18,796 nucleotides of DNA from CAYYNP01 sp964472545 (GTDB taxonomy: Bacteria; Planctomycetota; Planctomycetia; Pirellulales; Thermoguttaceae). This document shows, one piece after another, positions 9,601 to 14,001 of the stretch (its first letter is position 1; each line of letters starts with the position of its first letter). The DNA lies in NCBI GenBank assembly GCA_964472545.1, contig CAYYNP010000202.1:1-18796 (forward strand), given 5' to 3'. Under the pieces are notes generated by a model. That model was not told where the DNA came from and made no database searches. It was given only the letters and a program-made list of their open reading frames with translations. The position numbers were made by a program, and so were the translations under genes.

Positions 9601-11908
9601 GGCGTTGGCCGTCACCACGTCGATCGAGAACTTCGGCGACGCCGCGGCCGGCGGATTCTCGATCCGCTACTTTGCTTCCGATGACGACGTGATCGATCCG
9701 GCCGCCGACCTGCCGTTGACCGATCCGATCGTGCTGGCAGGCTTGGCGGCGGGGGCCTCGACGACCGACTCGCGAACGCTCGACTTCAGCGGCACCCCGT
9801 TCGGCTGGAACGTGCTGGGGGTGGTGGTCGACGTCGACGATGAAGTCGCCGAGACGTCCAACGCCGACAACACGTGGACGATCCCCATGATCGTGCTGCC
9901 ATCGGCCGACGGCGTCGAGCCGAACGAATCGCTCGAGGCGGCCACGCTCTTGGATCTATCGACCGGCCAGGCGGCCGTCGACGCGTTGACGCTGCACGAT
10001 CCGAGCGACGTGGACTTCTTCCGCATCGATCTGCCCGCCGACGCCGGTCCGCTCGACTTGGCGGTCGTCGACTACGCGGCCGAGGAACCGCAAGTCGTAC
10101 TCACACTGGCGGATGATCTCGGCGTTCCGCTGACGCACGTCGAAGGGACCGAAGGGCGGGCCGCCGTCTCGTTGGACGGGCTGGCAGCAGGTACGTACTT
10201 CGTTCAGATCGAAAGCCCTTCCTCGATCGGCTACAGCAGCGGCTACTCGCTGTCGGTCGACGTTACCCTGCCCGGGGCGGCGATCGCCTCGACTGAGCCG
10301 CGGCCGGCGGACTCGCCCTCGGCGGCCTTCGATTCCACAACGGCCCCGCTTCCGACCGCGCCCACTGCCACAACCATGTCCGTCATCACTTCCCCCACCG
10401 ATTCCACACCGGCATCGGCCACCGCGGCTAACGCGCCGGCGATCCCTTACGAACCGCCTGCGCGACCACCGGTCGCGGCTTTGTACTCGGGCACCGACGT
10501 CGTCGCGGAGACTGCCTCGATCGATTCCACAGAGATCCTCAACGGCGACTTCTCGATCTCCGATCCCGACGATCCGCTGTTCGGCTGGACGATCCGCGGC
10601 GACGTGACCGTCGGCGGCGGCTGGGCCCGATTGCACGAAGACTCGCAGAACTTCAGCGGCCTGTGGCAGGCGTTCACCGTCCCCGACGACGCCGACGTAC
10701 TGCGATTCACCGTCGACACGGCCTCGTTCGGCCCGACGGGCTTGAATCCGTCCGACGCGTTCGAGGTCGCTCTGCTGAATCCGCTCTCGCTCGAACCGTT
10801 GCTGGCCGCCGCCGCGGGCATCTCCGGCACCGACGCGTTGCTGAACGTACAGGCGTCCGGGGCGGTCTATTACGGTTCGGCCGTCTCTGTGCCCGGCGCC
10901 GACAGCTCCGGCGGCCTGCTCGCGTTCGATGCGCCGATCACCGTAACGGTCGATCTGCGTTCGCTCGATCCGGCCACACCGGCGGCACTCTACGTGGATC
11001 TGCTCGGCTTTGGCGAACCGAGCAGTACGGTCGTCCTAAGCGACTTCGCGCTGGGAAGCCGCTCGGGCGTGGCCGGGCGCTTCGTCTTCTACAACGATTC
11101 CGCATTCGACGGCAACGATCCCGCAGCCAGCGCTGCCGACGACGCCGCAATCGCCGCCAACAAATACCCCCTACTGCCCGGCAATACGGCTACCTTCGTC
11201 AACTACACGAGCTACGATCGCGGAATCAACGGCCTAATGGTCGACCTGTTCGGCCTGCCGGCGGGGGCCACGCTGACCGCAGAGGACTTCACGTTCCGCG
11301 TCGGCGGCGTAGCCGCCGATACCGATCCGGCGGCTTGGGAAGTTTCCCCGGCGCCGACGAGCATCACCGTTCGCCCCGGCGACGGCGCCGAGGGTTCCGA
11401 TCGAGTGACGATCCTCTTCCAGGACGGCGCCATCCAACGGCAGTGGCTGCAAGTGACCGTCGGCGCCGGTGCGAACACCGGCCTAGACGCCCCCGACGTT
11501 TTCTATTTCGGCAACGCGATCGGCGAAGGCGGCGACTCGCCGACACAAGCCTACGTCAACGCAACCGACCAGATCGACGCGCGGAACAATCCCCACTTCT
11601 TCTTCGATCCCGCGCCGCTCGACGACCGCTTCGACTACAACCGCGACAAGAACGTCAACGCCACCGATCAGATCATCGCCAGAAACCACCCCGCCTTCTT
11701 CTTCAACGCGATCGGCTTGCTGAGCATTCCGGAAAGCGAGGCGATGGCAGAGGAGGCCGTCGGAGAATCCGACGCCCAAGACGAGCCGTTCGGCGATCTG
11801 TCGTGGCTGGGCCAACTTGCCCCGGCCGCAGAAGAGAGCCTGTCGGAAGAGGACCGCAAGCCGGTGGCCGACGCCGTCGATCGGCTCTTGGCGGCGTATT
11901 GGCCGTAG
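2..11908 (+). CDS. Giant modular surface/secreted protein with C-terminal dockerin (5'-partial)
   Basis: The frame is open from base 2 to the TAG at 11906-11908, giving at least 3968 residues. The GTG at 68 is only the first start-like codon, because coding sequence of the same repeat type continues upstream of it, so the gene begins outside the window. Modules in order: putative-Ig repeats (to 640), RHS/YD-like segment (about 1250-2045), internal dockerin-like pair (2387-2554), cadherin-like module (about 2570-2838), two Big_2 domains (2840-3367), ZU5-like and IPT-like stretches (about 3390-4390), beta-propeller (4484-5626), CARDB-like domain (5810-6178), an unassigned region (6551-7672), alternating PPC and CARDB modules (7724-10270), Pro/Thr/Ser linker, jelly-roll-like module, dockerin (11531-11704). 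All are extracellular module types; no enzyme active site was recognised. It is probably an adhesin or cell-surface scaffold (inference). No frameshift was seen. The gene converges on the BON gene downstream. Confidence 0.9.
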   Translation, partial: FQAGSYLVRLAVSDGHSISSEDVTIVVGNVNQEPIFVPLPPLLAQEGIPLQFSVRAGDLDGDPLSYFIDGQLPAGATFDPLSRIFSWTPAFDQAGPHTVRFGASDPSGATVTYDASIEVLNVNQRPQIAPMSDRVALIGQPFELAIPAIDVDAGTSLIYSARGLPAGAELNPSTGLLTWTPLSSQAGEHNLLLTVSDGRLEAKQSITLVASHEPIPPSVHIELTPSFPAAMGQSMLVQATASGIADVASLTLSIDGVPAELDRFGRATYVTATPGHVAISAAAADVDGVVGTAEADLRVRDLSDRDAPTVALRLPPAGAVLTDVQDVVATVADVNLDRYVLDLAPIGSHTWQTLATSTETADGEVLAQIDPYAMVNGPYVLRLTAWDIGGRGATDSRLIEVNTATKPAAFETSATDLSVVLGGMAFDMVRSYDSLQTGVQGSFGNGWTLLGADPQLATNVSPTGREELGVFAPFGDGTRIYLNLPDGSRGAFSFTPQRHDEPGRTWYSPNWTADEGLDFELASVATVLHRDGGRYYDHHTGLPYNPAAGYFAGVDYTLTASNGTRYLLDSADGLKEIVSPVGQRLIVSDGGVIAANGDWLGLQHDRDGRLTAVTTADGGRILYDYDAAGNLRVVSNLGSGQRAWYGYTADASQLLSTAVASDGAQQFGVRYDPQGQWLGTDPIDVALGNLQQAVSATTVGAVTAGEAYRYALVVGESELQTSVSGRLTVGIEVRSSDTLQPASPQVRGVVADSELAEADRSVALFSFDTAGPYVVEIAGIDAGTAGGYELDVYLPGDLNLDLAVDGLDEPSAAAAAGSQEGDSNYTRAADADRDGDVDAADAYFLQSNFAFIANRPPTAVDGDASTYPGLTMPIDLSELSDDPEGADLWHVISNVRNGTATIAGDGYTVLFTPAPGYVGSAGFDFAADDGYAASNTASVEVTVVDATLVGLGFREEILALEAGQAARLFLQGYFSDGGTTLLPASYAGYTSSDPSVVTASDSGNLWARADGSATVVATRDGTSAAAAITVGELAAPAHWDIYPDAYSLEPDTTRQVVFGARDDAATFLDLASSATGTTYTSSDVAVATVTAEGLITAVAEGRTTVVVINGTIRQDVAVSVVIPGVDGVGVGEEGAIVANDDGFVVEVPPDTFAGQTVTVTTLDAGELPRELPAGFGFAGGFDLDLEGALPENSLGVAFPAPEGAQPGEVIYIFRAGQILRGPDSFEDSWEIVGTALVGADGVARTNAPIDEGPQPAEAGPKRRPWMFGPRASGSYAMGLPSGPTGMGSVPVPFDNAMLEASVTSGPGYHMVSDSVYPNRIPLSVGNSDGVDEHVVGDDGSVTTEHVGLQPTGGDVLQFDFDVELPATDARLPRVQRTTRAAGGGAGEVRLQFVGENFGASANRLRVIFYNKRSAVNVPEHLLSPTERVVVDDVTLEDNTLTVAVPDNVVLGTTWIRVERELQFTHLQGGQQAGTFWRWKGGDAFQAKLSVPYYIWSANINADSVSVYDPAAEGGPALVATIPVGKNPADVVVSADGKLAYVSNMGEGTISIIDTIQLKEIDLVPDPPGGLTIIERINLGSGATPWYITLDPNKPRGFVTDREKSYVYEFPTQFTDASIDAVGTAYPVYGMGTLHLGTAGVAVTESGHLAIACRGGRDVPWYGADLVEKPGWLMIVDLEKFDEITDPLQVPYTPVQLGYKPFGVTAVKTKTQDSLVSVAERANDRVGMAIVDTRTAKMVHNVPMDFPKAYQVQQKVASGAITEAFGAGKYFDINNAESVAFNHDASYAFVLGNCTFNGDFDFTRDPYLGHGGNIAVVRNPLNPYSAELIGATQEIPQSWPDEIVVGPYDAYVFATYKGANKVAAYKMQDLIDVAEKSRKPTIWNNKPQITKSLEAYAKDLGMTLEPAWLPTQLSGVTNAGGSDRGALPSGIASSPKAPTDLRAYHVEYVDYTVDAKGRLVYPRLKVDYHVTGDVEEPFTIALHRTDRPSLDDATSPVEVQRWLVTNAADRTPGPHTLKLPLTELLLPGPDWFVAELDAKDQIDEAVEWNNDVAMRVSAGLVTATYDADPKDQEFGRYIRKVDLDNVFEVRTRPKWADVVDEIRVQLGESTVIPTTVKDAQRKIFNFEINVGQMDKLLPEGISDSVALSIEYLDEYDEVLDTATFTITTLDPPEWIDPTKHTKETDGVEVNIKWNEGKDLYHIERIDWLPGIDVLNGDWFPIFKKAPLKASAGYYFDFDFDLKGKQRDDDAGVVFDGTLFGWEIGNTHFSADWLLGAGSSLDLKKPGAFFDNVRAAGNKYGKNSLQAFWFAAREEAAGHAKVAWKRTRNPDGTWSDREATSEQELLEILNRRRREGFNSEDAYVPPNERPKVAYEASVGGKYSAFEIDEDLKIKKEGGFELTAKYSAKHAKMPSKTWPLFVPGPALQITASLGGSLALPVEYGVEVKLDKAKQTVTGIKPKFGMEISAGLTGAINVMTFGGVGGIELSAGIGTAWKFQLPPADGSVFQWPLTIAGKAEIYALWKVWSREIGSIKLLTAKNVWDFSSYDFLPDLGFDIFDSSTASAADAVPAEIGPFEPNNSFIAATELGAINGAFEQIGLTLEDSDDSDYFRFRMLDVSGDGNEILVAFEVPNPNVDVSLRNRSGTVVAPMQFVDSITGRISLDGLPAEVYYLVADSKDDLALDYDLSILAPATEQAALIADLEFDPLSVRSGDVFDVDVTVTNAGGTAAPPTRASLLVSQDDALDYGDAHLLPPIAVPALEPGEAWQQTFAVSLPDELLGRAYVGVAVDRRETVPEAATSDNYALQPIEAVLPADAWEGPQRNDVEQTATKLGGLVEPIELADLNLDAESDQDWFTFVLPSTGTAEDVITVSHTATDGKIGLALFSEEFAEAFTVADTAADSVSVDLEDFAPGRYWLVIDTFDDEALNYTLSIASAERNGPNLTVDDVFFGAELLPGLTQDAQVTVSNYGSTAAHSFNVALEIEVDETVHGLGAGITVGVLAPGETKTLSVPMVVPDLAHAQDILVRTSVDAADVVAELDESDNVHETLATMAGQLDAHEAREAARAFVDLGLARGTHSVDDLNLHSALDRDQKLFRMGAAGTEGDFIRATYDADDGSLLLMLFDANWGTIANGTETADGVVEIDLEDVPAGSYYLVIGGAPDAGTIDYDLLLQTPNLPGPNLVPMAIEFAATQDVFIHDRALAVTTSIENFGDAAAGGFSIRYFASDDDVIDPAADLPLTDPIVLAGLAAGASTTDSRTLDFSGTPFGWNVLGVVVDVDDEVAETSNADNTWTIPMIVLPSADGVEPNESLEAATLLDLSTGQAAVDALTLHDPSDVDFFRIDLPADAGPLDLAVVDYAAEEPQVVLTLADDLGVPLTHVEGTEGRAAVSLDGLAAGTYFVQIESPSSIGYSSGYSLSVDVTLPGAAIASTEPRPADSPSAAFDSTTAPLPTAPTATTMSVITSPTDSTPASATAANAPAIPYEPPARPPVAALYSGTDVVAETASIDSTEILNGDFSISDPDDPLFGWTIRGDVTVGGGWARLHEDSQNFSGLWQAFTVPDDADVLRFTVDTASFGPTGLNPSDAFEVALLNPLSLEPLLAAAAGISGTDALLNVQASGAVYYGSAVSVPGADSSGGLLAFDAPITVTVDLRSLDPATPAALYVDLLGFGEPSSTVVLSDFALGSRSGVAGRFVFYNDSAFDGNDPAASAADDAAIAANKYPLLPGNTATFVNYTSYDRGINGLMVDLFGLPAGATLTAEDFTFRVGGVAADTDPAAWEVSPAPTSITVRPGDGAEGSDRVTILFQDGAIQRQWLQVTVGAGANTGLDAPDVFYFGNAIGEGGDSPTQAYVNATDQIDARNNPHFFFDPAPLDDRFDYNRDKNVNATDQIIARNHPAFFFNAIGLLSIPESEAMAEEAVGESDAQDEPFGDLSWLGQLAPAAEESLSEEDRKPVADAVDRLLAAYWP
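1247..2045 (+). other. RHS/YD-repeat-like segment within the giant protein
   Basis: The stretch MVRSYDS, then GSFGNGWTL, resembles the start of RHS/YD proteins (arginine-tyrosine strand, then a G-x-FG-x-GW turn). YD-type units follow at about 1814-1911 (GRLTAV, ILYDYDAAGNLRVV) and 1921-2040 (WYGY, VRYDPQGQWLG). Only a few units are present. No RHS core box (such as a DPxGL signature) and no C-terminal toxin follow; the frame passes straight into other beta-rich modules. Confidence 0.6.
2387..2554 (+). other. Internal dockerin-like EF-hand pair
   Basis: Two calcium-loop-like motifs about 40 residues apart: GDLNLDLAVDGLD, and ADADRDGDVDAADA followed by YFLQSNF. The second matches the Dx(D/N)xDGxxxxxD consensus well; the first has Leu-Ala in place of the usual Gly. 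Planctomycete proteins often carry such pairs at the C-terminus. Here the pair sits deep inside the chain, about 9.3 kb of coding sequence before the stop. Confidence 0.6.
2840..3367 (+). repeat. Two Big_2 (bacterial Ig-like) domains
   Basis: Two units of about 83 residues (2840-3094 and 3119-3367) share the Big_2 pattern: YTSSDPSVVTAS and YTSSDVAVATVT, then G-x-(L/I)-x-A, then a GSATVVAT or GRTTVVVI strand. These are beta-sandwich spacer domains common in surface adhesins. Confidence 0.75.
4484..5626 (+). other. YVTN/NHL-like beta-propeller region
   Basis: About 380 residues with recurring blades of the pattern 'IWSANINADSVSVYD, ATIPVGKNPADVVVSADGK, AYVSNMGEGTISIID', then similar strands with FVTD, GTAGVAVTESG, AIACRGG, KPFGVTAV, NNAESVAFNHDASYAFVL and YDAYVFATYKG. 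This is the style of YVTN-type propellers, which present a protein- or glycan-binding face. The number of blades cannot be fixed by eye; six or seven is plausible. Confidence 0.65.
6551..7672 (+). other. Unassigned beta-rich region of the giant protein
   Basis: About 370 residues match no family that I recognise. The first half is charged and aromatic, with an FDFDFD run encoded by three ttcgac units and a Lys/Arg/Glu-rich stretch around 6960-7110. The second half (about 7120-7600) has alternating hydrophobic strands with many Gly, for example LGGSLALPVEYGVEVKL and GGVGGIELSAGIG, like a long amphipathic beta-sheet or barrel. It lies between a CARDB-like domain and the first PPC domain. Confidence 0.4.
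7724..10270 (+). repeat. Alternating PPC and CARDB modules (four PPC, three CARDB)
   Basis: The PPC (bacterial pre-peptidase C-terminal) modules show EPN-S or a degenerate form, then a DSDYFRF/DQDWFTF/DVDFFRID strand, then a G-x-Y(Y/W/F)-(L/V) strand and a closing Y-(D/T/S)-L strand: about 7724-8068, 8444-8800, 9160-9520 and 9905-10270. CARDB modules lie between them, with VTVTNAGGTAA, VTVSNYGSTAA and SIENFGDAAA cores and an (A/V)-x-E-x-(A/S)-x-(S/A)DN end. The composite unit is about 240 residues and the copies are diverged. Both are extracellular beta-sandwich modules. Confidence 0.75.
10277..10492 (+). other. Pro/Thr/Ser/Ala-rich linker
   Basis: About 70 residues are dominated by Pro, Thr, Ser and Ala (for example TAPLPTAPTATTMSV and PPARPPVAAL), without hydrophobic strands. 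It separates the PPC/CARDB stalk from the C-terminal modules. Such linkers in surface proteins are flexible and often glycosylated; glycosylation is an inference. Confidence 0.6.
10535..11704 (+). other. C-terminal jelly-roll-like module, conserved planctomycete module and dockerin
   Basis: From about 10535 a module begins with ILNGDFSISD and FGWTIRGDV, a common start for carbohydrate-binding-like jelly rolls. From 11075 the RFVFYN, ADDAAIAANKYPLLPG, YTSYDRGINGLMVD, FRVGG and APDVFYFGNAIGE motifs form a module seen repeatedly before dockerins in Pirellulales proteins. The dockerin itself (11531-11704) has two NATDQI-x-ARN-x-P units; the second carries the loop DYNRDKNVNATD (11633-11668). The first loop is degenerate (GDSPTQAYVNATD). 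A tail of about 68 residues ends AVDRLLAAYWP. Confidence 0.75.
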
Positions 11909-11914
11909 CCGCCC

Positions 11915-11989
11915 GCGGCAAGAGGCGGACAGGTACGTCTTGCCGCAACGGCCCGGAGGGTTCTCGGCACGAGATGTGCCTGTCCTCCG
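11915..11989. repeat. Intergenic palindromic repeat (REP-like)
   Basis: A perfect 9-bp inverted repeat GCGGCAAGA / TCTTGCCGC lies at 11915-11923 and 11938-11946. On a larger scale 11924-11945 is an imperfect inverted copy of 11965-11988: both arms carry GGxGGACAGGxACxTCT followed by a TGCCG end. The element fills the gap between the convergent giant gene and BON gene. GACAGG-x-AC arms of this kind are, from memory, common between planctomycete genes; that should be confirmed by a genome count. Confidence 0.6.
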
Positions 11990-11993
11990 TTTT
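11954..11993 (+). terminator. Probable intrinsic terminator of the giant gene
   Basis: Outer stem CGGAGG (11954-11959) with CCTCCG (11984-11989) and inner stem GGCAC (11966-11970) with GTGCC (11976-11980), then TTTT at 11990-11993. It begins 46 bp after the stop codon. The T-run is short and the stem has internal unpaired bases, so efficiency is uncertain. Confidence 0.45.
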
Positions 11994-12003
11994 CGCCCCG
12001 CGA

Positions 12004-12231
12004 TTACGTCGAGCAGACCTGCAATTCGTTGGAAATCTCGCAAACGCCGTCGACGTATCGCACCGCTTCCTGGGCCATCTGTTTCTGGAAGTACGTACCG
12101 ACCTCACCACGCAGGGTCACACGGCCCCGTTCGGTCTCGAGATGCAGGTCGCGATTTCTCACGTGGGGATTGCTTTGCAGCGCCGTGTGGACGCGGACTT
12201 TCAGCGGCGTGTCATGCAGCATGTCAATCAT
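12004..12231 (-). CDS. Small single BON-domain protein
   Basis: The 75-residue product is essentially one BON domain: PLKVRVHTALQSNP at the start, HLETERGRVTLRGEVGT with the conserved glycine and hydrophobic strand in the centre, then QKQMAQEAVRYVDGVCEISNE, the usual helix followed by the G-V-x-x-(V/I)-x-N strand. BON domains bind phospholipid or other partners in periplasmic proteins such as OsmY. No signal peptide is visible, so either it acts in the cytoplasm or the start is mis-set. The ATG lacks a clear Shine-Dalgarno sequence, and a second ATG lies three codons in. An upstream extension of the open frame (residues DRGFLYHILSTAEIA) has no ATG, GTG or TTG. It converges with the giant gene, whose stop is 95 bp away. 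Confidence 0.75.
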   Translation of the reverse strand: MIDMLHDTPLKVRVHTALQSNPHVRNRDLHLETERGRVTLRGEVGTYFQKQMAQEAVRYVDGVCEISNELQVCST

Positions 12232-12448
12232 GGCTATTTCGGCTGTGCTGAGAATATGGTAGAGAAAGCCTCGGTCTGACAGACATCGGCAACCGTCGGG
12301 CGGCGGGAGCAGACCCCCGAACCGGTTACCTATTCAACTCCATCGGGAAAATGACATGACTACGTAAAGGGTAACCAATAGGAGGCATGCGGAATCTGGG
12401 TAATAAGGCCGGAATATACGGATCGTTCGGGCTACGCTCGTTGCAGCC
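12232..12448. other. Intergenic region upstream of the BON gene, with inverted repeat
   Basis: These 217 bp separate the BON start from the M48 stop and look richer in A and T than the flanks. GGTTACC (12324-12330) and GGTAACC (12370-12376) form a spaced 7-bp inverted repeat, about 100 bp upstream of the BON start. I found no convincing -35/-10 pair on the minus strand, and no supported small gene. Confidence 0.4.
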
Positions 12449-12458
12449 CTAGCCGAAC
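12425..12458 (-). terminator. Hairpin overlapping the M48 stop codon, possible terminator
   Basis: GTTCGG (12425-12430) pairs with CCGAAC (12453-12458), and three more pairs follow after a one-base bulge. The stop codon of the metallopeptidase gene lies within the stem. No T-run follows on the minus strand, so it would not be a classic intrinsic terminator. Confidence 0.22.
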
Positions 12459-13837
12459 AGAAGAGGCCAAGCCACCGGGCTGATCACCGCGCCAACCACG
12501 AGGCTTCCCAGCAACCGGACCCGCCGATGAAAGCGTAGCTCACGCTGGGGTGTCCGGCTCATCCGCTTTAAGAAATCGATGCGTCGCGCGATGCTGGCGT
12601 GTTGCCAACTAAATGCATTTCGGCCGATCCCCGCCACGATAGCCAGCTTTTCCAGGGCAGAACCGAACGATTCGACCGAAAGAGGTTCGTTTTCGGGCGT
12701 GGTGAAGCGACAGGCGAACAGATCGGCCTGGTGCTCCAATTGCCGCGAAAAGTAGCCGAACGCGACGATTAGGTAGACGGCCATGCCGGCAAACAACAGC
12801 AGCCCCGTTTGGATATGGCCGTCGAGTCCTGCCTCGGCGAGCCACACCTGTAGCGATCCGCCGACGGGGCGCGCCTGTTCGACGAGCGTCCAGAGGCTCA
12901 GCGGGGCCACCATGGCCACCAAACGCAACAACAGATGGCGATGCCGCACGTGCCCCAGTTCGTGGCCGAAAACGGCCTCGATTTCGTCGTCGCTGAGGCG
13001 CAGCAGCAGGCCGTCGGTGAGGAAGACGTATCGCAATCGCCCCACAAAACCCGCCACCGCCGCGTTGACCACCATCCCGCCGGTCTGCCATACCAGCAGC
13101 TCGCGCAGTCGGAAGCCCCATCGCCCGGCAGAGGCTTCCAGACGCGTCCGCAGCGGCCCGGCCTCCAACGGCCGGGTTTCCCAGAGGCAACGCAGAAGCA
13201 AGGGAAACAGCAACATCAGCAACGCCAGGGCCGGCATCAACAGCAGGGCCTCGCGTCCGTCGGCAATCCACTCGGGCGCAATCAGGGCGCCGGCGTCCTG
13301 TACGGCCAGAATCACGAACACCGGGACCAGCAGCAGCCCCAGGTAATGGCGTACGTGGAAGGTGAGGTAGCGCCGCCGGGTGACAAAAGGGCCGGCCACG
13401 TCAAAATCCTCGCTGCACACGGCGCGAGCCGCCCGATCGACGTCGTAGAAAGCTGCCCAGGAGAGCACCAGCGGCAGCACCACCGGTGCCAGAATCAGCA
13501 TCTCGTCCAGCAGGAAGGCCCGATCGAGCCGCCAGTTGAAGCGGACCAGTTGGGTCCAGTCGAGCCAGTAGAGCGTCCCGACGGCCACCAGCATCCACAA
13601 CGCAACGTGAACGCGGCGCAAGCGTCGAAAACGCAGCAGCAGCTTCGAGTGGGCCGCCGAGCCGTCTTGGAGCCGCCGGGCGATACGCGTCGAGCCGGCC
13701 AGTGCGACCGTCGCCACCAGGACAACCCCACCCAGCGCGAGCAGCAGACGCTCTGCGCCGTCGGACACCGGTTCCTGCGGGCCGAACTCGGAAATGGCCA
13801 ACGCGGCCACCACCGCCAGGATCAGGAGCAACTGCAT
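12449..13837 (-). CDS. M48-family integral membrane zinc metallopeptidase
   Basis: The product has 462 residues. The zinc motif HELGH lies at residues 292-296 inside the M48-typical context LTDGLLLRLSDDEIEAVFG, and the third ligand is Glu368 in EHQAD, so the site looks complete. Hydrophobic segments lie at about residues 2-16, 31-48, 76-92, 113-130, 165-186 and 197-215 before the motif, then about 300-320 and 340-362 between the motif and Glu368, and a last one at 440-460. This topology resembles Ste24/HtpX-type proteases, which cleave membrane or misfolded proteins at the inner membrane. The first Met opens a hydrophobic segment and is plausible as start, though no Shine-Dalgarno is evident. 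The natural substrate is unknown. The gene stands alone, 164 bp downstream of serA on the same strand. Confidence 0.88.
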   Translation of the reverse strand: MQLLLILAVVAALAISEFGPQEPVSDGAERLLLALGGVVLVATVALAGSTRIARRLQDGSAAHSKLLLRFRRLRRVHVALWMLVAVGTLYWLDWTQLVRFNWRLDRAFLLDEMLILAPVVLPLVLSWAAFYDVDRAARAVCSEDFDVAGPFVTRRRYLTFHVRHYLGLLLVPVFVILAVQDAGALIAPEWIADGREALLLMPALALLMLLFPLLLRCLWETRPLEAGPLRTRLEASAGRWGFRLRELLVWQTGGMVVNAAVAGFVGRLRYVFLTDGLLLRLSDDEIEAVFGHELGHVRHRHLLLRLVAMVAPLSLWTLVEQARPVGGSLQVWLAEAGLDGHIQTGLLLFAGMAVYLIVAFGYFSRQLEHQADLFACRFTTPENEPLSVESFGSALEKLAIVAGIGRNAFSWQHASIARRIDFLKRMSRTPQRELRFHRRVRLLGSLVVGAVISPVAWPLLFG

Positions 13838-14001
13838 CGGGCGAGTTGGGAGGAAGAGGAGATCTCAGCGCAGGCGTCGACGCCTGGACCCTTCCATCCT
13901 AGTCGCTCGATCGGCCGACCTCAAGCTCCGGTCTTCGATCTGCCACCCGAGGCCCGCTGCCCTATGCCCCAGCCACCCAGAAGTCCCAATGCCGTAACGC
14001 A

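Noticed and set aside
10663..12279. Plus-strand open frame of 538 codons overlapping the giant gene's end and the BON gene
   Set aside because: The translation is Arg-rich shadow sequence over the jelly-roll and dockerin coding region, and its end is antisense to the BON gene.
12387..12449. AGGAGG followed by a 20-codon open frame
   Set aside because: The Shine-Dalgarno is only about one base from the ATG, the peptide is very short and no pattern supports it.
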